Origin: an uncultured Elusimicrobia bacterium
GTDB lineage: Bacteria; Elusimicrobiota; Elusimicrobia; Elusimicrobiales; UBA9959
Length of the DNA stretch: 64,000 nt
Assembly: GCA_903917735.1 (NCBI GenBank)
Contig: CAIXBR010000093.1
Span: 1-64,000, forward strand
Reading direction: 5' to 3'
The notes beneath the pieces are model-generated. The model saw only the letters and a list, made by a program, of their open reading frames with translations, did no database searches and was not told the DNA's origin. Both the position numbers and the translations under genes were made by a program. Shown in pieces: positions 16,434 through 25,013 of the stretch (position 1 is the first letter of the stretch; every line of letters starts with the position of its first letter).

Positions 16434-18122
16434 ATGTCTAAATACCTTATAACCAGCGCGCTGCCCTACGCCAACGGGCCCATACATTTCGGCCATATAG
16501 CCGGCGCCTATCTGCCGGCCGACATCTACAGCCGCTTCCTGCGCCAGAACGGCGAGGAGGTCCTCTACGTCTGCGGCACCGACGAATATGGCGTGGCCAT
16601 AACCATAAACGCCGAGAAAGCCGGTATACCCTACCAGCAATATGTGGACAAGTACCACCTGGTGATAAAGGAGTTCTTCGACAAGCTGAATATCCGCTTC
16701 GACCATTTTTCCCGCACTACGATAGACGCGCATAAGCCCATAGCGCAGGAATTCTTTCTTACGCTGCACAAGAAGGGCTTCATTAAGGCCGCCGTGGAGC
16801 CGCAGTTCTACTGCACCTCGTGCAACCGCTTCCTGGCGGACCGCTACGTCTCGGGCTCCTGCCCTAAGTGCGGCGCCGACAACGTGCGCGGCGACGAGTG
16901 CACCAAGTGCGGCGAATGGCTGGAGCCGTCGAAAGTAGTCAACCCCACCTGCAAGGTCTGCGGCAAGAAGCCCGAGGTCAGAGAGACCACGCAGTATTTC
17001 ATGGACCTCAAGGCCTTCGCCCCGCAGCTGAAGACCTGGCTGGAGGCCAAGACAGACTGGAAGCCCAACGTTAAGAACAAGGCGCTGTCCCTGATAGAGG
17101 AAGGCCTGGTGCAGCGGTCCATAACCCGCGACATTTCCTGGGGCGTGCCGGTGCCGCTCGACGAGGCCAAAGGCAAAGTGCTCTATGTCTGGTTCGAAGC
17201 CCCGATAGGCTATATCTCGGCCACCATGGACTGGGCGCAGAAACAGGGCAAGCCCGAAGCCTGGAAGGACTGGTGGTTCGACAAGGAAACGAAGTTGGTG
17301 CATTTCATCGGCAAGGACAACATTATTTTCCACACCATCATCTGGCCGGCCATGCTGATGGGGCAGGACAAGCCGTACATCCTGCCGGACAACGTGCCGG
17401 GCAACGAGTTCTACAACCTGCAGGGCAGACAGTTCTCCAAGTCCGACGGCTGGTACATCGACACCGAAGATTTCTTCACCAAGTACGGCGTTGACGCGCT
17501 GCGCTACGCCATAGCCTCCAACTCGCCGGAGACTTCGGACTCGCAGTTCACCTGGGAGGATTTCCAGGCCCGCAACAACGAACTGGCCGACACACTAGGC
17601 AACCTGGTGAACAGGTGCTTCTCGTTCATGAAGAAGAATTTCGACGGGAAGATACCGACGGCGGGCGAGCTTAAGGCCGAGGACAAGGCCCTGCTGGACA
17701 GCTTCGCCCCTGTGTTCGGCGAGGTCGGCAAGTCCTACAGCTCCTACCGGGTGCGCCAGGCGCTTACCCAGACGATGGCGCTGGCGATAACCGCCAACAA
17801 GTACGTTAACGACACTGCGCCCTGGGCCCTGCGCAAAACGGACCTGGCGCGCTGCGGCACCGTGCTTAACGTGGCCTCCAGGGCCATCATCAACTGCGCG
17901 ATACTGCTTTACCCCGTGATACCGAACACCGCCCTGAAGATACTGGATAAGGCCGGCGTTCATACGGGCGGCAAGGCGCCGGCGTACAAGCCGTACGAGG
18001 GCAGCCTGGACAACATGGAGCTGGGTTCCGACACTACGCTGCTGTTCGCGAAGATCCTGCCGGAACAGGTAGCGGCCGAGGTGGAAAAACTCAAGGCCCT
18101 GCACGAAACTGGCGCAAAATAA
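16434..18122 (+). CDS. metG: Methionyl-tRNA synthetase
   Basis: This class I synthetase (562 residues) charges tRNA-Met. The HIGH-type motif is HFGH (18-21) and the KMSKS-type loop is QFSKS (333-337). Four CxxC knuckles lie between them (C127/C130, C143/C146, C156/C159, C173/C176), so this is the two-zinc form. The helical anticodon-binding domain follows (about 390-550). No EMAP-II-like C-terminal tRNA-binding domain is present. GGAG stands 8 nt before the ATG. Confidence 0.97.
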   Translation: MSKYLITSALPYANGPIHFGHIAGAYLPADIYSRFLRQNGEEVLYVCGTDEYGVAITINAEKAGIPYQQYVDKYHLVIKEFFDKLNIRFDHFSRTTIDAHKPIAQEFFLTLHKKGFIKAAVEPQFYCTSCNRFLADRYVSGSCPKCGADNVRGDECTKCGEWLEPSKVVNPTCKVCGKKPEVRETTQYFMDLKAFAPQLKTWLEAKTDWKPNVKNKALSLIEEGLVQRSITRDISWGVPVPLDEAKGKVLYVWFEAPIGYISATMDWAQKQGKPEAWKDWWFDKETKLVHFIGKDNIIFHTIIWPAMLMGQDKPYILPDNVPGNEFYNLQGRQFSKSDGWYIDTEDFFTKYGVDALRYAIASNSPETSDSQFTWEDFQARNNELADTLGNLVNRCFSFMKKNFDGKIPTAGELKAEDKALLDSFAPVFGEVGKSYSSYRVRQALTQTMALAITANKYVNDTAPWALRKTDLARCGTVLNVASRAIINCAILLYPVIPNTALKILDKAGVHTGGKAPAYKPYEGSLDNMELGSDTTLLFAKILPEQVAAEVEKLKALHETGAK

Positions 18123-18152
18123 GAACGAGCCCGCTAAGGCCCGTCGGAACAG

Positions 18153-18174
18153 AAAACCCCTGACGGGGTTTTTT
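18153..18174. terminator. Bidirectional rho-independent terminator
   Basis: AAAACCCC (18153-18160), TGAC, GGGGTTTT with a T6 run, then GTTTTT. It ends metG on the + strand. The A-rich left arm gives T's on the minus strand, so it can also end the convergent DUF882 gene. Confidence 0.9.
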
Positions 18175-18178
18175 GTTT

Positions 18179-19030
18179 TTATGTCCTGTTAGATGGGTGC
18201 CTGCGTCTTGAGGCGAGTTTAACCGGGGCTTTGCGGACTTTGCGCGCCGCGGTCCTGCGGGCTGAGGGGCTGGCTATGCGCTTGTGCGTGCGGTGGCGGC
18301 GCGCCGGGCGGCCCATCACCCAGTACCGGCTCCTGCCCACGTCCAAGTGTGTGAATCCCTTGTAGGGATAATAGCCGACGCCGCCTACCCCTATCTTCTG
18401 GCCGAATTTTTTTACCTTCAGTGAACTGTAGCCGGGGATCTTTACGTCCGCTGCCCAGCCGAGCATATGCAGACTGTGCTTTGCCGCGCCCGGTACATGG
18501 CTGTTCAGCACCGGCGTGCGGTAGCCGCTCAAAAGGATAAGGCCGTTACGGCCGAAGTGATCTTCCACGGCGTCCAGCAGCTCCACCAGCTTTATGGACA
18601 TGTCCGTTTCTTCACCGTTGAGGCTGCAGCGCATTATATGATTCAGCTTCGCCAGTTCCTCGGGGTTGTAGGAACCATCCTTGTTGCGGTAATGGGCGTT
18701 GACCCTTTCACCGGTGTCCTGCCGGGTCAAGGTCAGGCTGCCGTTGCCGCCGAGGTTTACCGCTTCCGGGGCGTGGGCCAGGGCGCTGCTGATGAATATG
18801 TCGGCTTCGCTTTCCTCGCCTTCTTCCACGTCCACGACTTCCTGCTCGGTGATCTTCCCGATGGCGCTGGAGAGGGTTACCGAATAATCGGGGATGGAGG
18901 CCAGCTGCTCAAGCATTGAGGTGGTGCTGATCTGTATATTAGCGGAGGCGAGGGTAAGCAGCTGCGCGGACGCGCGGGAGCCCGTCAAAAACATAATAGA
19001 ACAAAATAATATTAAGGCGGCCCTTCTCAT
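18179..19030 (-). CDS. DUF882/YcbK-like M15 peptidase-fold protein
   Basis: This 283-residue protein has a signal peptide (about 1-23). The conserved M15-type domain lies at about 130-240: LSGYRTPVLN, HSLHMLGWAADVKIPG with the zinc-ligand His and Asp, then GVGGVGYYPYKGFTHLDVG with the last His ligand and RYW. Members act on or bind peptidoglycan in the periplasm. A basic Arg/Lys-rich tail (about 243-283) may bind the wall. A minus-strand promoter (TTGACA 19071-19066, TAGAAT 19046-19041, spacer 19) ends only 10 nt before the ATG, and no Shine-Dalgarno is visible. Confidence 0.88.
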   Translation of the reverse strand: MRRAALILFCSIMFLTGSRASAQLLTLASANIQISTTSMLEQLASIPDYSVTLSSAIGKITEQEVVDVEEGEESEADIFISSALAHAPEAVNLGGNGSLTLTRQDTGERVNAHYRNKDGSYNPEELAKLNHIMRCSLNGEETDMSIKLVELLDAVEDHFGRNGLILLSGYRTPVLNSHVPGAAKHSLHMLGWAADVKIPGYSSLKVKKFGQKIGVGGVGYYPYKGFTHLDVGRSRYWVMGRPARRHRTHKRIASPSARRTAARKVRKAPVKLASRRRHPSNRT

Positions 19031-19040
19031 CTGAACGGAT

Positions 19041-19071
19041 ATTCTACCAAAACCGGCATGACTTTTGTCAA
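19041..19071 (-). promoter_or_regulatory. Promoter of the DUF882 gene
   Basis: On the minus strand TTGACA (19071-19066), a 19-bp spacer and TAGAAT (19046-19041). The start codon is 10 nt downstream of the -10, which implies a leader of only a few nucleotides. Confidence 0.5.
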
Positions 19072-19072
19072 C

Positions 19073-19111
19073 TATTTACAGCCCGTATTTACAGCCCGTA
19101 TTTACAGCCCG
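19073..19111. repeat. Three tandem copies of a 13-bp unit
   Basis: TATTTACAGCCCG is repeated exactly three times. The third copy contains the stop codon of the transporter remnant. This looks like slipped-strand duplication at the end of a decaying gene. Confidence 0.9.
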
Positions 19112-19761
19112 GCCTTTACGGCCACCCCGCAGGCGAAGACGGCGAAGCCGGCCAAGGCGTGGGGATAGCGCTCCATTCTTTCAGCGGGGAACAGCCGGAT
19201 GCCGCCAAGCAGCAGGAAAACCGAGGCCATCATGGTGACGAGCGTGACCAGGGAGAAGACCGCGGCCACAGCAAGGGCCGGGGGCATGCCGCCCTTAAGG
19301 TCCGCGTAGACAAGCAGCGGGATAAGCGGTTCGCAAGGACCCAGGATGAAGATGATGAACAGCGCCCAGGGGGTTACCGAAGCGTGTTCACCGTGAGGGT
19401 GCGCATGCTCCGGGGCGCCATGGGAGTGGGTATGAGAATGCTTTTCGCCTTTGACCGCCTTTTTAATTCCCCAAAGCATATAGGCTAGGCCAAACCCCAG
19501 CAGCAGCCAGCCGGCGGCGCCCCCGCGCAGCCCCTCGAACCATTGCAGACTGGCGACGGCGCTGCCCATGGCTATGCCGGCCAGGCCTATCAGCACTGAA
19601 CTGCCCACATGCCCCAAGCCGCACAGCAGGGTAATCATAGCCGTCCTGGTTTTGAACCAGCTCCGCGCTTTCGCCAGCGCGACGAAAGGTATATAGTGGT
19701 CCGGACCGAAAACCGTGTGGATGAAGGCGACGGAAGCCGCGGTAATTGGAATAGCCTTCGG
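19102..19761 (-). pseudogene. NicO/UreH-like nickel or metal transporter, 5' end lost
   Basis: The reading frame covers nearly all of a small polytopic metal transporter. The motif HTVFGPDHY (the HxxxxD nickel/cobalt transporter signature) lies upstream of the first Met (19638), and a His-rich loop HSHTHSHGAPEHAHPHGEH separates transmembrane segments. Going upstream, the frame meets a stop at 19762-19764 with no start codon between that stop and the essential motif, so the first few codons are missing. The sequence there runs directly into the nikR stump in another frame. A start at 19638 would lack the HxxxxD motif. I call it a pseudogene, unless a frameshift joins it to the NikR codons. Confidence 0.75.
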
Positions 19762-19837
19762 CCCCTATAAAAACGTCGAACTTCCGGAGGAGCTCTCCCT
19801 CCAGCGAAACGCCGAACCTGACGAGTTTGTTTTTCAT
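19745..19837 (-). pseudogene. nikR: NikR nickel regulator, N-terminal stump
   Basis: About 31 codons match the ribbon-helix-helix DNA-binding part of NikR: KLVRFGVSLEGELLRKFD, then GAEGYSN. In intact NikR this continues into RSEAIRD and a C-terminal Ni-binding ACT domain; here it runs into out-of-frame transporter sequence and gives an unrelated 124-residue ORF to 19463. A deletion removing the rest of nikR and the transporter start is the simplest reading. The start codon lies 2 bp from a perfect NikR-type operator. Confidence 0.75.
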
Positions 19838-19839
19838 TA

Positions 19840-19866
19840 GTGTTACCTTTATACGAATAGTAACAC
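19840..19866. promoter_or_regulatory. NikR-type operator
   Basis: GTGTTAC (19840-19846), 13 nt, GTAACAC (19860-19866): a perfect inverted repeat of the GTGTTAC-N13/14-GTAACAC form reported for NikR sites outside enterobacteria. It sits 2 bp upstream of the nikR ATG, and TATAAA on the minus strand lies inside it. It is intact even though the regulator is broken. Confidence 0.85.
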
Positions 19867-19954
19867 TTTTCGGCGGGCCCGGTCAAAACACGCGAGGCGG
19901 CAAATAAGAACGGTCCCTCAAGTGAAGGGCAGTTTTTATTGCTTGCCGGGAGAG

Positions 19955-22243
19955 CTAATTGTTTTCCTTATATCCCTTGAGCGCGTACCAGGCCTGCCCC
20001 AGGGCTATTCCGCCGTCGTTGGCGGGCACACGGACATTGGTGAGAACCTTAAGCCCCCCCTTTGAAGCGCGGCGCGTTACGGACTCCAGCAGGGCGCGGT
20101 TCTGAAAAACCCCGCCTGAAAGACAGACGGTCTTTATCCCCGTCGCCGAAGAAATATATAAAAGCGCCGACGAAGCGGCGCGGGCCAGCCCGGAGTGGAA
20201 CCGGGAGGAGATGACCACGGGTGTGAGCCCGGCCAGCCTGTCCGCCGCCGCCGCCCGTACCGCAGGGCCGGGGTCCAGCTGCAGGAATGGACCGGGAATA
20301 AGCCTAAATTCGTAGGCTCCGTACCCTTTCCCGTCCAGCAGGCTTTCCATCTCCATAGGCCCCTGCGCCTCGTAGGTGGCTTCCGTCCTGACGCCCGCGA
20401 TAAAGCTGAAGGCGTCGAAAAGGCGCCCCATGCTGGAAGTTTCCGGACAGTTAACCCCCGCCTCTATCATCCTTTCCACCGTGAGCAGACCGGCCTGGGG
20501 CACAACCTTGAACAGAGTTCCGGCGCGCCTGCGCCAGTCCGACCCGAAGGCGGCCTTCACAAGCGCCAGGGCGGGCCGCCAGATCTCGAGGGCGCCTATA
20601 TCACCACCCGGCAGGCCGAAATATTTCAAATGCCCGGCGCGGCGCCAGCAGTTCCTTTCGAAAACCAGGAATTCCGAACCCCAGATCTTCCCGTCCGCGC
20701 CGTAGCCTGTACCGTCGAACGCCGCCCCGATGAAGGGATCGGAAAGCCCGTGTTCGGCGGCCACGCTGAGAATGTGCGCGGCATGGTGCTGTACCGGGAC
20801 CTTGCGGCCGGGCAGCGCGCGCGCCAGGGCGGTGGAGGCGTAGTCGGGATGCAGGTCGTGCGCCACAATTACGGGAGCTACCTTAAGCAGGGCGCGCATC
20901 TTGGCGAGAGTTTCACTGTAGAATTCCTGGTTCTTCGGCTCGGAGAGGTCGCCTATGTGCTGGGAGAGGAAGGCCTCGGAGCCGCGCGTGAGGCAGAAAG
21001 CGTTCTTAAGGTCCGCGCCGCAGGCCAGCAGCGGGCGGCCGCCTGAAGCCAGCTTTACCGCCCCGGGCACATAGCCCCGGGCCCTGCGCGCCAGCCGCAG
21101 TTCCCCCGCCGCCTCGAAAGCGACGCTGTCGTCCACCCTGTTATGGATTGGCCTGTCATGCGAAAGGGTAAATGAAGCGACCCCTGACAGGCGGGCTTTC
21201 ACTTCGGGGCTGTCCTTGCAGATGGGCTCGTCCCGGAAATTACCGGAGGTCATTACCAGCGGGCCGGAGAAACCTTGTTCAGCCAGGAGAGCGAAAAGCG
21301 CGGCGTGAAGCGGCGTATACGGCAGCATGACGCCGAGCTTCGCTAGGCCGGGGGCCGCGCCGGCGAAGGAACCCGGCACGCGCTTGAGCAGCATCACTAC
21401 CGGGGCCTCCGAAGAAGAGAGCGCCGCCGCCTCTAATTTTGAAACGAAGCAGGCGCGGCGCGCTTCGGCCAAAGAGGGGACCATAACGGCAAAAGGTTTA
21501 TGGGGTCGGGATTTAGCGCCGCGAAGTTTTTTCAGCGCGCCCGGGACGTCGGCACGGCAGGCCAGGTGAAAGCCGCCTAGGCTCTGCAGCGCCCCCACAC
21601 GGCCGGCGATAAGCAGCGCGGCAGTCCGCTCCAGGGCGGCACGGCCGGTATATTCACAGCCTCCGGCCCCCAGCCGCACCGCGGGGCCGCAGACGGGGCA
21701 GGCGTCGGGCTGGGCGTGAAAACGCCGGTCCAGCGGATCCATGTATTCGCGCAGGCAGTCCGGGCACATCTTAAAGCCGGACATGGTGGTGGCGGGCCGG
21801 TCATAAGGCACGCTTTTTACTATGGTAAAACGCGGGCCGCAATTGGTGCAGTTGGTGAAAGGATAAAGGTAGCGCCTGTCGGAAGGCGTCAATAGTTCAC
21901 GGCGGCAGTCCGCGCAAAGAGCCAGGTCGGCCGGGATAATGGCCGCGGCCGGGGCCGCGCCGCCGCTTTTAGTTATAAAAAATCCTTTCTCTCCGGCTGG
22001 GACCAGGACCGAGACCGAAACCGAATCCACCCGCGAGGCCGGCGGCTTCAGGCGACTGATATCGCGTATAAAATCATTAAGTTTTACCGCCGGGCCTTCG
22101 GCTTCAACGGTAACTCCGGAGGCGTCGTTCTTCACCCATCCGGAGACGGAGTGCAGGGACGCTAGCCTGTAGACGTGCGGCCTGAAGCCTACGCCCTGCA
22201 CTACGCCCTTTACTAATATTTTTTTTCTGAAGATGGGAGGCAT
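19955..22243 (-). CDS. hypF: Hydrogenase maturation carbamoyltransferase HypF
   Basis: HypF (762 residues) makes the thiocarboxamide on HypE from carbamoyl phosphate, the source of the CN ligands of NiFe hydrogenase. An acylphosphatase domain (about 5-92, GVVQGVGFRPHVYRLA) is followed by two zinc fingers (CADC...CTNC and CPDC...CPVC, about 108-185), a YrdC-like domain (about 200-380) and a Kae1-like domain with HHAAHILSVAAEHG. The length is normal. It starts 8 bp after the membrane-protein gene, at the end of the hyp operon. Confidence 0.96.
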   Translation of the reverse strand: MPPIFRKKILVKGVVQGVGFRPHVYRLASLHSVSGWVKNDASGVTVEAEGPAVKLNDFIRDISRLKPPASRVDSVSVSVLVPAGEKGFFITKSGGAAPAAAIIPADLALCADCRRELLTPSDRRYLYPFTNCTNCGPRFTIVKSVPYDRPATTMSGFKMCPDCLREYMDPLDRRFHAQPDACPVCGPAVRLGAGGCEYTGRAALERTAALLIAGRVGALQSLGGFHLACRADVPGALKKLRGAKSRPHKPFAVMVPSLAEARRACFVSKLEAAALSSSEAPVVMLLKRVPGSFAGAAPGLAKLGVMLPYTPLHAALFALLAEQGFSGPLVMTSGNFRDEPICKDSPEVKARLSGVASFTLSHDRPIHNRVDDSVAFEAAGELRLARRARGYVPGAVKLASGGRPLLACGADLKNAFCLTRGSEAFLSQHIGDLSEPKNQEFYSETLAKMRALLKVAPVIVAHDLHPDYASTALARALPGRKVPVQHHAAHILSVAAEHGLSDPFIGAAFDGTGYGADGKIWGSEFLVFERNCWRRAGHLKYFGLPGGDIGALEIWRPALALVKAAFGSDWRRRAGTLFKVVPQAGLLTVERMIEAGVNCPETSSMGRLFDAFSFIAGVRTEATYEAQGPMEMESLLDGKGYGAYEFRLIPGPFLQLDPGPAVRAAAADRLAGLTPVVISSRFHSGLARAASSALLYISSATGIKTVCLSGGVFQNRALLESVTRRASKGGLKVLTNVRVPANDGGIALGQAWYALKGYKENN

Positions 22244-22251
22244 TAAAGTTA

Positions 22252-23067
22252 TTATTTCCCGGTCACTACCTGGCCTTTAGCGTAGTCCAGTTCGCTGCCG
22301 AACATGCTGTGCGGCACAAAGTAAACCACCGCTGTCACGGCAAAGGCGGCGATAAGCCAGAAGCGCGCGGCTTTCGCCTTAAGGGTAGACCACAAGGCTA
22401 TAAGCCAGAACACCAGCATAACCAGTGTTTTATTGTCCGTAAGGTCGTAACCGTAGGGAAAGCCGGTCCAGGCCTGGCCAAAGGCGTAATACTGCGTGAG
22501 CGGGCCGAAAAGAAACCCGCCGAGAACGAGGAACCCCACGGTTGCGGGAACGGAGTGGCGCACCGGCTCAAGGCCGAAAGCCGCCGAAAGGAAAATGCGC
22601 ACCGAGAACAGCATAAAAAGGAACATCAGAGCGATATGAGGGATAAGGATCCAGCCCGGCACAGCTCCCTTGAAGCGCGTGATAATAGGCCCGCCGCCCA
22701 ACTGTGTGTCGCCGGACTCCGTTTTTATGAAAACTTTATACTCCAGCTTTCCCGCCGGGGACTGGTCAGGCAGGTAGCCGAACAGCCAGCCGTTCTTATA
22801 TACGAGCGGAATTTGCACATAAGTGCCGGAGGTCCTGTAGCGGGTCCACTCTGCGCGGCCTTCCAGGGGCGCGGCGGACTTCAGCTTTATTTCACAATCC
22901 GCCGCCCCGACGGTGCAACTGCGCGGGAACCGATAAGACAAGATCTTAGCCGAACCGAAGGTTTCCGGTCCGCCTTTGACCGGGTAAGTGGGCCCGGTCA
23001 TGCGCTGGAACACGGCGAAGAACAGCGTGATAAGAAAACTAAGGCCCCAGAGCAGGGATTTTTTCAT
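22252..23067 (-). CDS. Membrane protein of unknown function inside the hyp operon
   Basis: This 271-residue protein has an N-terminal transmembrane segment (about 4-22), then a beta-rich extracytoplasmic domain (about 30-135) with two Cys (C50, C57) in an SCTVGAADCEIKL stretch. Four hydrophobic helices follow (about 140-265), with a conserved-looking GFPYGYDLTDNKT between them. I do not recognise a named family. It lies 1 bp after hypE and 8 bp before hypF, so it is co-transcribed with maturation genes. A tie to a membrane-bound hydrogenase is inferred from position only. Confidence 0.75.
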   Translation of the reverse strand: MKKSLLWGLSFLITLFFAVFQRMTGPTYPVKGGPETFGSAKILSYRFPRSCTVGAADCEIKLKSAAPLEGRAEWTRYRTSGTYVQIPLVYKNGWLFGYLPDQSPAGKLEYKVFIKTESGDTQLGGGPIITRFKGAVPGWILIPHIALMFLFMLFSVRIFLSAAFGLEPVRHSVPATVGFLVLGGFLFGPLTQYYAFGQAWTGFPYGYDLTDNKTLVMLVFWLIALWSTLKAKAARFWLIAAFAVTAVVYFVPHSMFGSELDYAKGQVVTGK

Positions 23068-23068
23068 A

Positions 23069-24079
23069 TCAGCAGATGCGGGGCAGCTGTTCCCCCTCCA
23101 GCATCAGCAGTATCCGTGAGCCCCCTATCGCCGTGTTAAGCCGCACCCTGGGTATCTTTTCCTTTACCATGCGCCCGACGATAGCGGCCTTCCTGCCGTA
23201 GCCGTGCGCGCGCATGGCCTTCAGTATTCCCAGAGCCGCCTCCGGCGCGGCAAAAACGGCTATCTTCCCCTCATTCGCCACATACAGCGGGTCCAGGCCC
23301 AGCAGGGCGCAGGCGCTCTTTGCGGCGGGCGAGACAGGGACCGAGTTTTCGTCAAGTTCCGCGCCGAAACCGCAGGCCCCGGAAACCTCGTTGAGAACGG
23401 TAGCCAGGCCGCCGCGCGTGATATCCCTCATGGCCCTTATGCCGGGAACGCGGAGCGCCGCCTCTATCAGGCCGTTGAGCGGGGCGGCGTCGCTTCTCAC
23501 GCCGCCCTCCAGCCCCAGCCGGTCGCGGGCGTTCATAACGGCCACGCCGTGGTCGGCAAGGTTTCCGCTTACTATTATTATGTCCCCGGGCCTGACGGCG
23601 GCGGAGGTAAGCCGCCTGCCCTTGGGAATAAGGCCCACGCCCGCGGTGTTTATAAATATACCGTCCGCTTTCCCCTTTTCCACCACCTTGGTGTCGCCGG
23701 TGACTATGGAGACGCCGGCCTCGTCGGCCGCCCTGCGCATGGAGGCCGTTATGCGGCAAAGCAGGGCTCCGGGAAAGCCTTCTTCAAGGATGAACCCGGC
23801 CGAAAGCGCCGCCGGCCTGGCGCCCTTTACGGCCAGGTCGTTCACCGTGCCACAGACCGCTACGCGGCCTATATCCCCGCCCGGAAACTCCACCGGCGTG
23901 ACCACATAGGAATCAGTGGTAAAGGCCAAGGTGACGCCGCCGACCTTGATCTCGGCGGCATCCTCCAGCGGCCTCAGTGAAGGATTTGAAAAACTTTTAA
24001 GAAAAACGCTCTCCACCAGTTCCCGGCTGAGACGCCCGCCGCTGCCGTGGGCCAGCACGACTTTGTTGAAAGGCGCCAT
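23069..24079 (-). CDS. hypE: Hydrogenase maturation factor HypE
   Basis: HypE (336 residues) dehydrates the thiocarboxamide received from HypF to thiocyanate and delivers CN to iron. It has the PurM/AIR-synthase fold: LAHGSGGRLSRELV at the N-terminus, FTTDSYVVTPVEFPGGDIG and VTGDTKVVEKG. The acceptor Cys is the last residue, in PRIC. The ATG overlaps the lysR stop (TAATG) with GGGGAGGGG just before it, so translation is coupled. Confidence 0.96.
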   Translation of the reverse strand: MAPFNKVVLAHGSGGRLSRELVESVFLKSFSNPSLRPLEDAAEIKVGGVTLAFTTDSYVVTPVEFPGGDIGRVAVCGTVNDLAVKGARPAALSAGFILEEGFPGALLCRITASMRRAADEAGVSIVTGDTKVVEKGKADGIFINTAGVGLIPKGRRLTSAAVRPGDIIIVSGNLADHGVAVMNARDRLGLEGGVRSDAAPLNGLIEAALRVPGIRAMRDITRGGLATVLNEVSGACGFGAELDENSVPVSPAAKSACALLGLDPLYVANEGKIAVFAAPEAALGILKAMRAHGYGRKAAIVGRMVKEKIPRVRLNTAIGGSRILLMLEGEQLPRIC

Positions 24080-24987
24080 TAGCCCCTCCCCACCGGTACT
24101 TTGACCGGGCGCTCAAAAATTCCGACAAAACCACGCGCCGCCGGGGAAAGCTTGCGCCCGCGGCTGTGGATCAGGTAGATGGGACGCAGGAAAGGGACGC
24201 CCGAGAACTTAAGGGCGTGCAGCGTGATGCCGTTCTCGTCATCGCGCACGGCGGAACGCGGTAGTATGGACACCCCGGCCCCGGAAGCGACCGCCGTCTT
24301 GATAGTCTCGATATTGTCCAGCTCCATCTTGATGTGCGGTTTCACGCCGTGCTTGCGCAGGAAGCTGTCTATATAGCGCCTGGACGGGAAGATCCGGTCG
24401 AAGAAAATGAAATCCATCCCGTCTAGTTCCCGGATCTCCACGGTCTTGCGGCCGGCCAGCGGGGACGCGGAACCGGCTATCAGCACCATCTCGTCCTTGG
24501 CGACCGGCAGCATGGTCAGCCCGGAAGACTTGCGGTAGGGACAGGCCATAAAGCCGAAATCGGCCCGGCCGGAGGAAACATCGGAATAGATCTGGGAGAA
24601 TTGCCGGTACTCCACGCTTATCTTGGTGCGCGGATTATGCGCCAGGAACTGGCGGATGTAGTTCTGTATGATATAGATCCCCGCGCTGTAGATGGTGGAG
24701 ATCTTTATCTCGTCGGCGTGCCGCTCCGTACCCAACTCGTGTATGCCTTTAAGGGCCCCGCTATAGATCGCCGCCACTTTTTTCGCGGCGTCGTAGAATT
24801 TTTCTCCGCCCGGGGTAAGGACTATCCTGCCGGCCTGGCGGTGGTAAAGCTTGCATTTCAGCACCAGCTCCAGCTTTTTTACCTGCTGGCTTACCGCCGA
24901 CTGCGAGACGTAGTTCATTTCCGCGGTCTTTGAAAAACTCCCGGTGTCTGAAAGGTCCCGGAAAACCTTGAGGGTTTCTATGTTCAT
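24079..24987 (-). CDS. LysR-family regulator embedded in the hyp operon
   Basis: This 302-residue protein has the LysR helix-turn-helix (about 1-60: FRDLSDTGSFSKTAEMNYVS, SAVSQQVKKLE) and a type 2 periplasmic-binding effector domain (about 90-290). It lies between hypD (26 bp upstream) and hypE (1-nt overlap). A LysR regulator is not a standard part of hyp operons. Its target and effector are unknown; control of this operon or of hydrogenase genes elsewhere is the natural guess. Confidence 0.92.
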   Translation of the reverse strand: MNIETLKVFRDLSDTGSFSKTAEMNYVSQSAVSQQVKKLELVLKCKLYHRQAGRIVLTPGGEKFYDAAKKVAAIYSGALKGIHELGTERHADEIKISTIYSAGIYIIQNYIRQFLAHNPRTKISVEYRQFSQIYSDVSSGRADFGFMACPYRKSSGLTMLPVAKDEMVLIAGSASPLAGRKTVEIRELDGMDFIFFDRIFPSRRYIDSFLRKHGVKPHIKMELDNIETIKTAVASGAGVSILPRSAVRDDENGITLHALKFSGVPFLRPIYLIHSRGRKLSPAARGFVGIFERPVKVPVGRG

Positions 24988-25013
24988 AGTTTTAGGGTCG
25001 CAGGCTGCAGAGT

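Noticed and set aside
16335-17333. 332-codon open frame opposite metG
   Set aside because: It lies antisense to a certain metG with all synthetase motifs. Long antisense frames are expected in GC-rich coding DNA, and it shows no family features.
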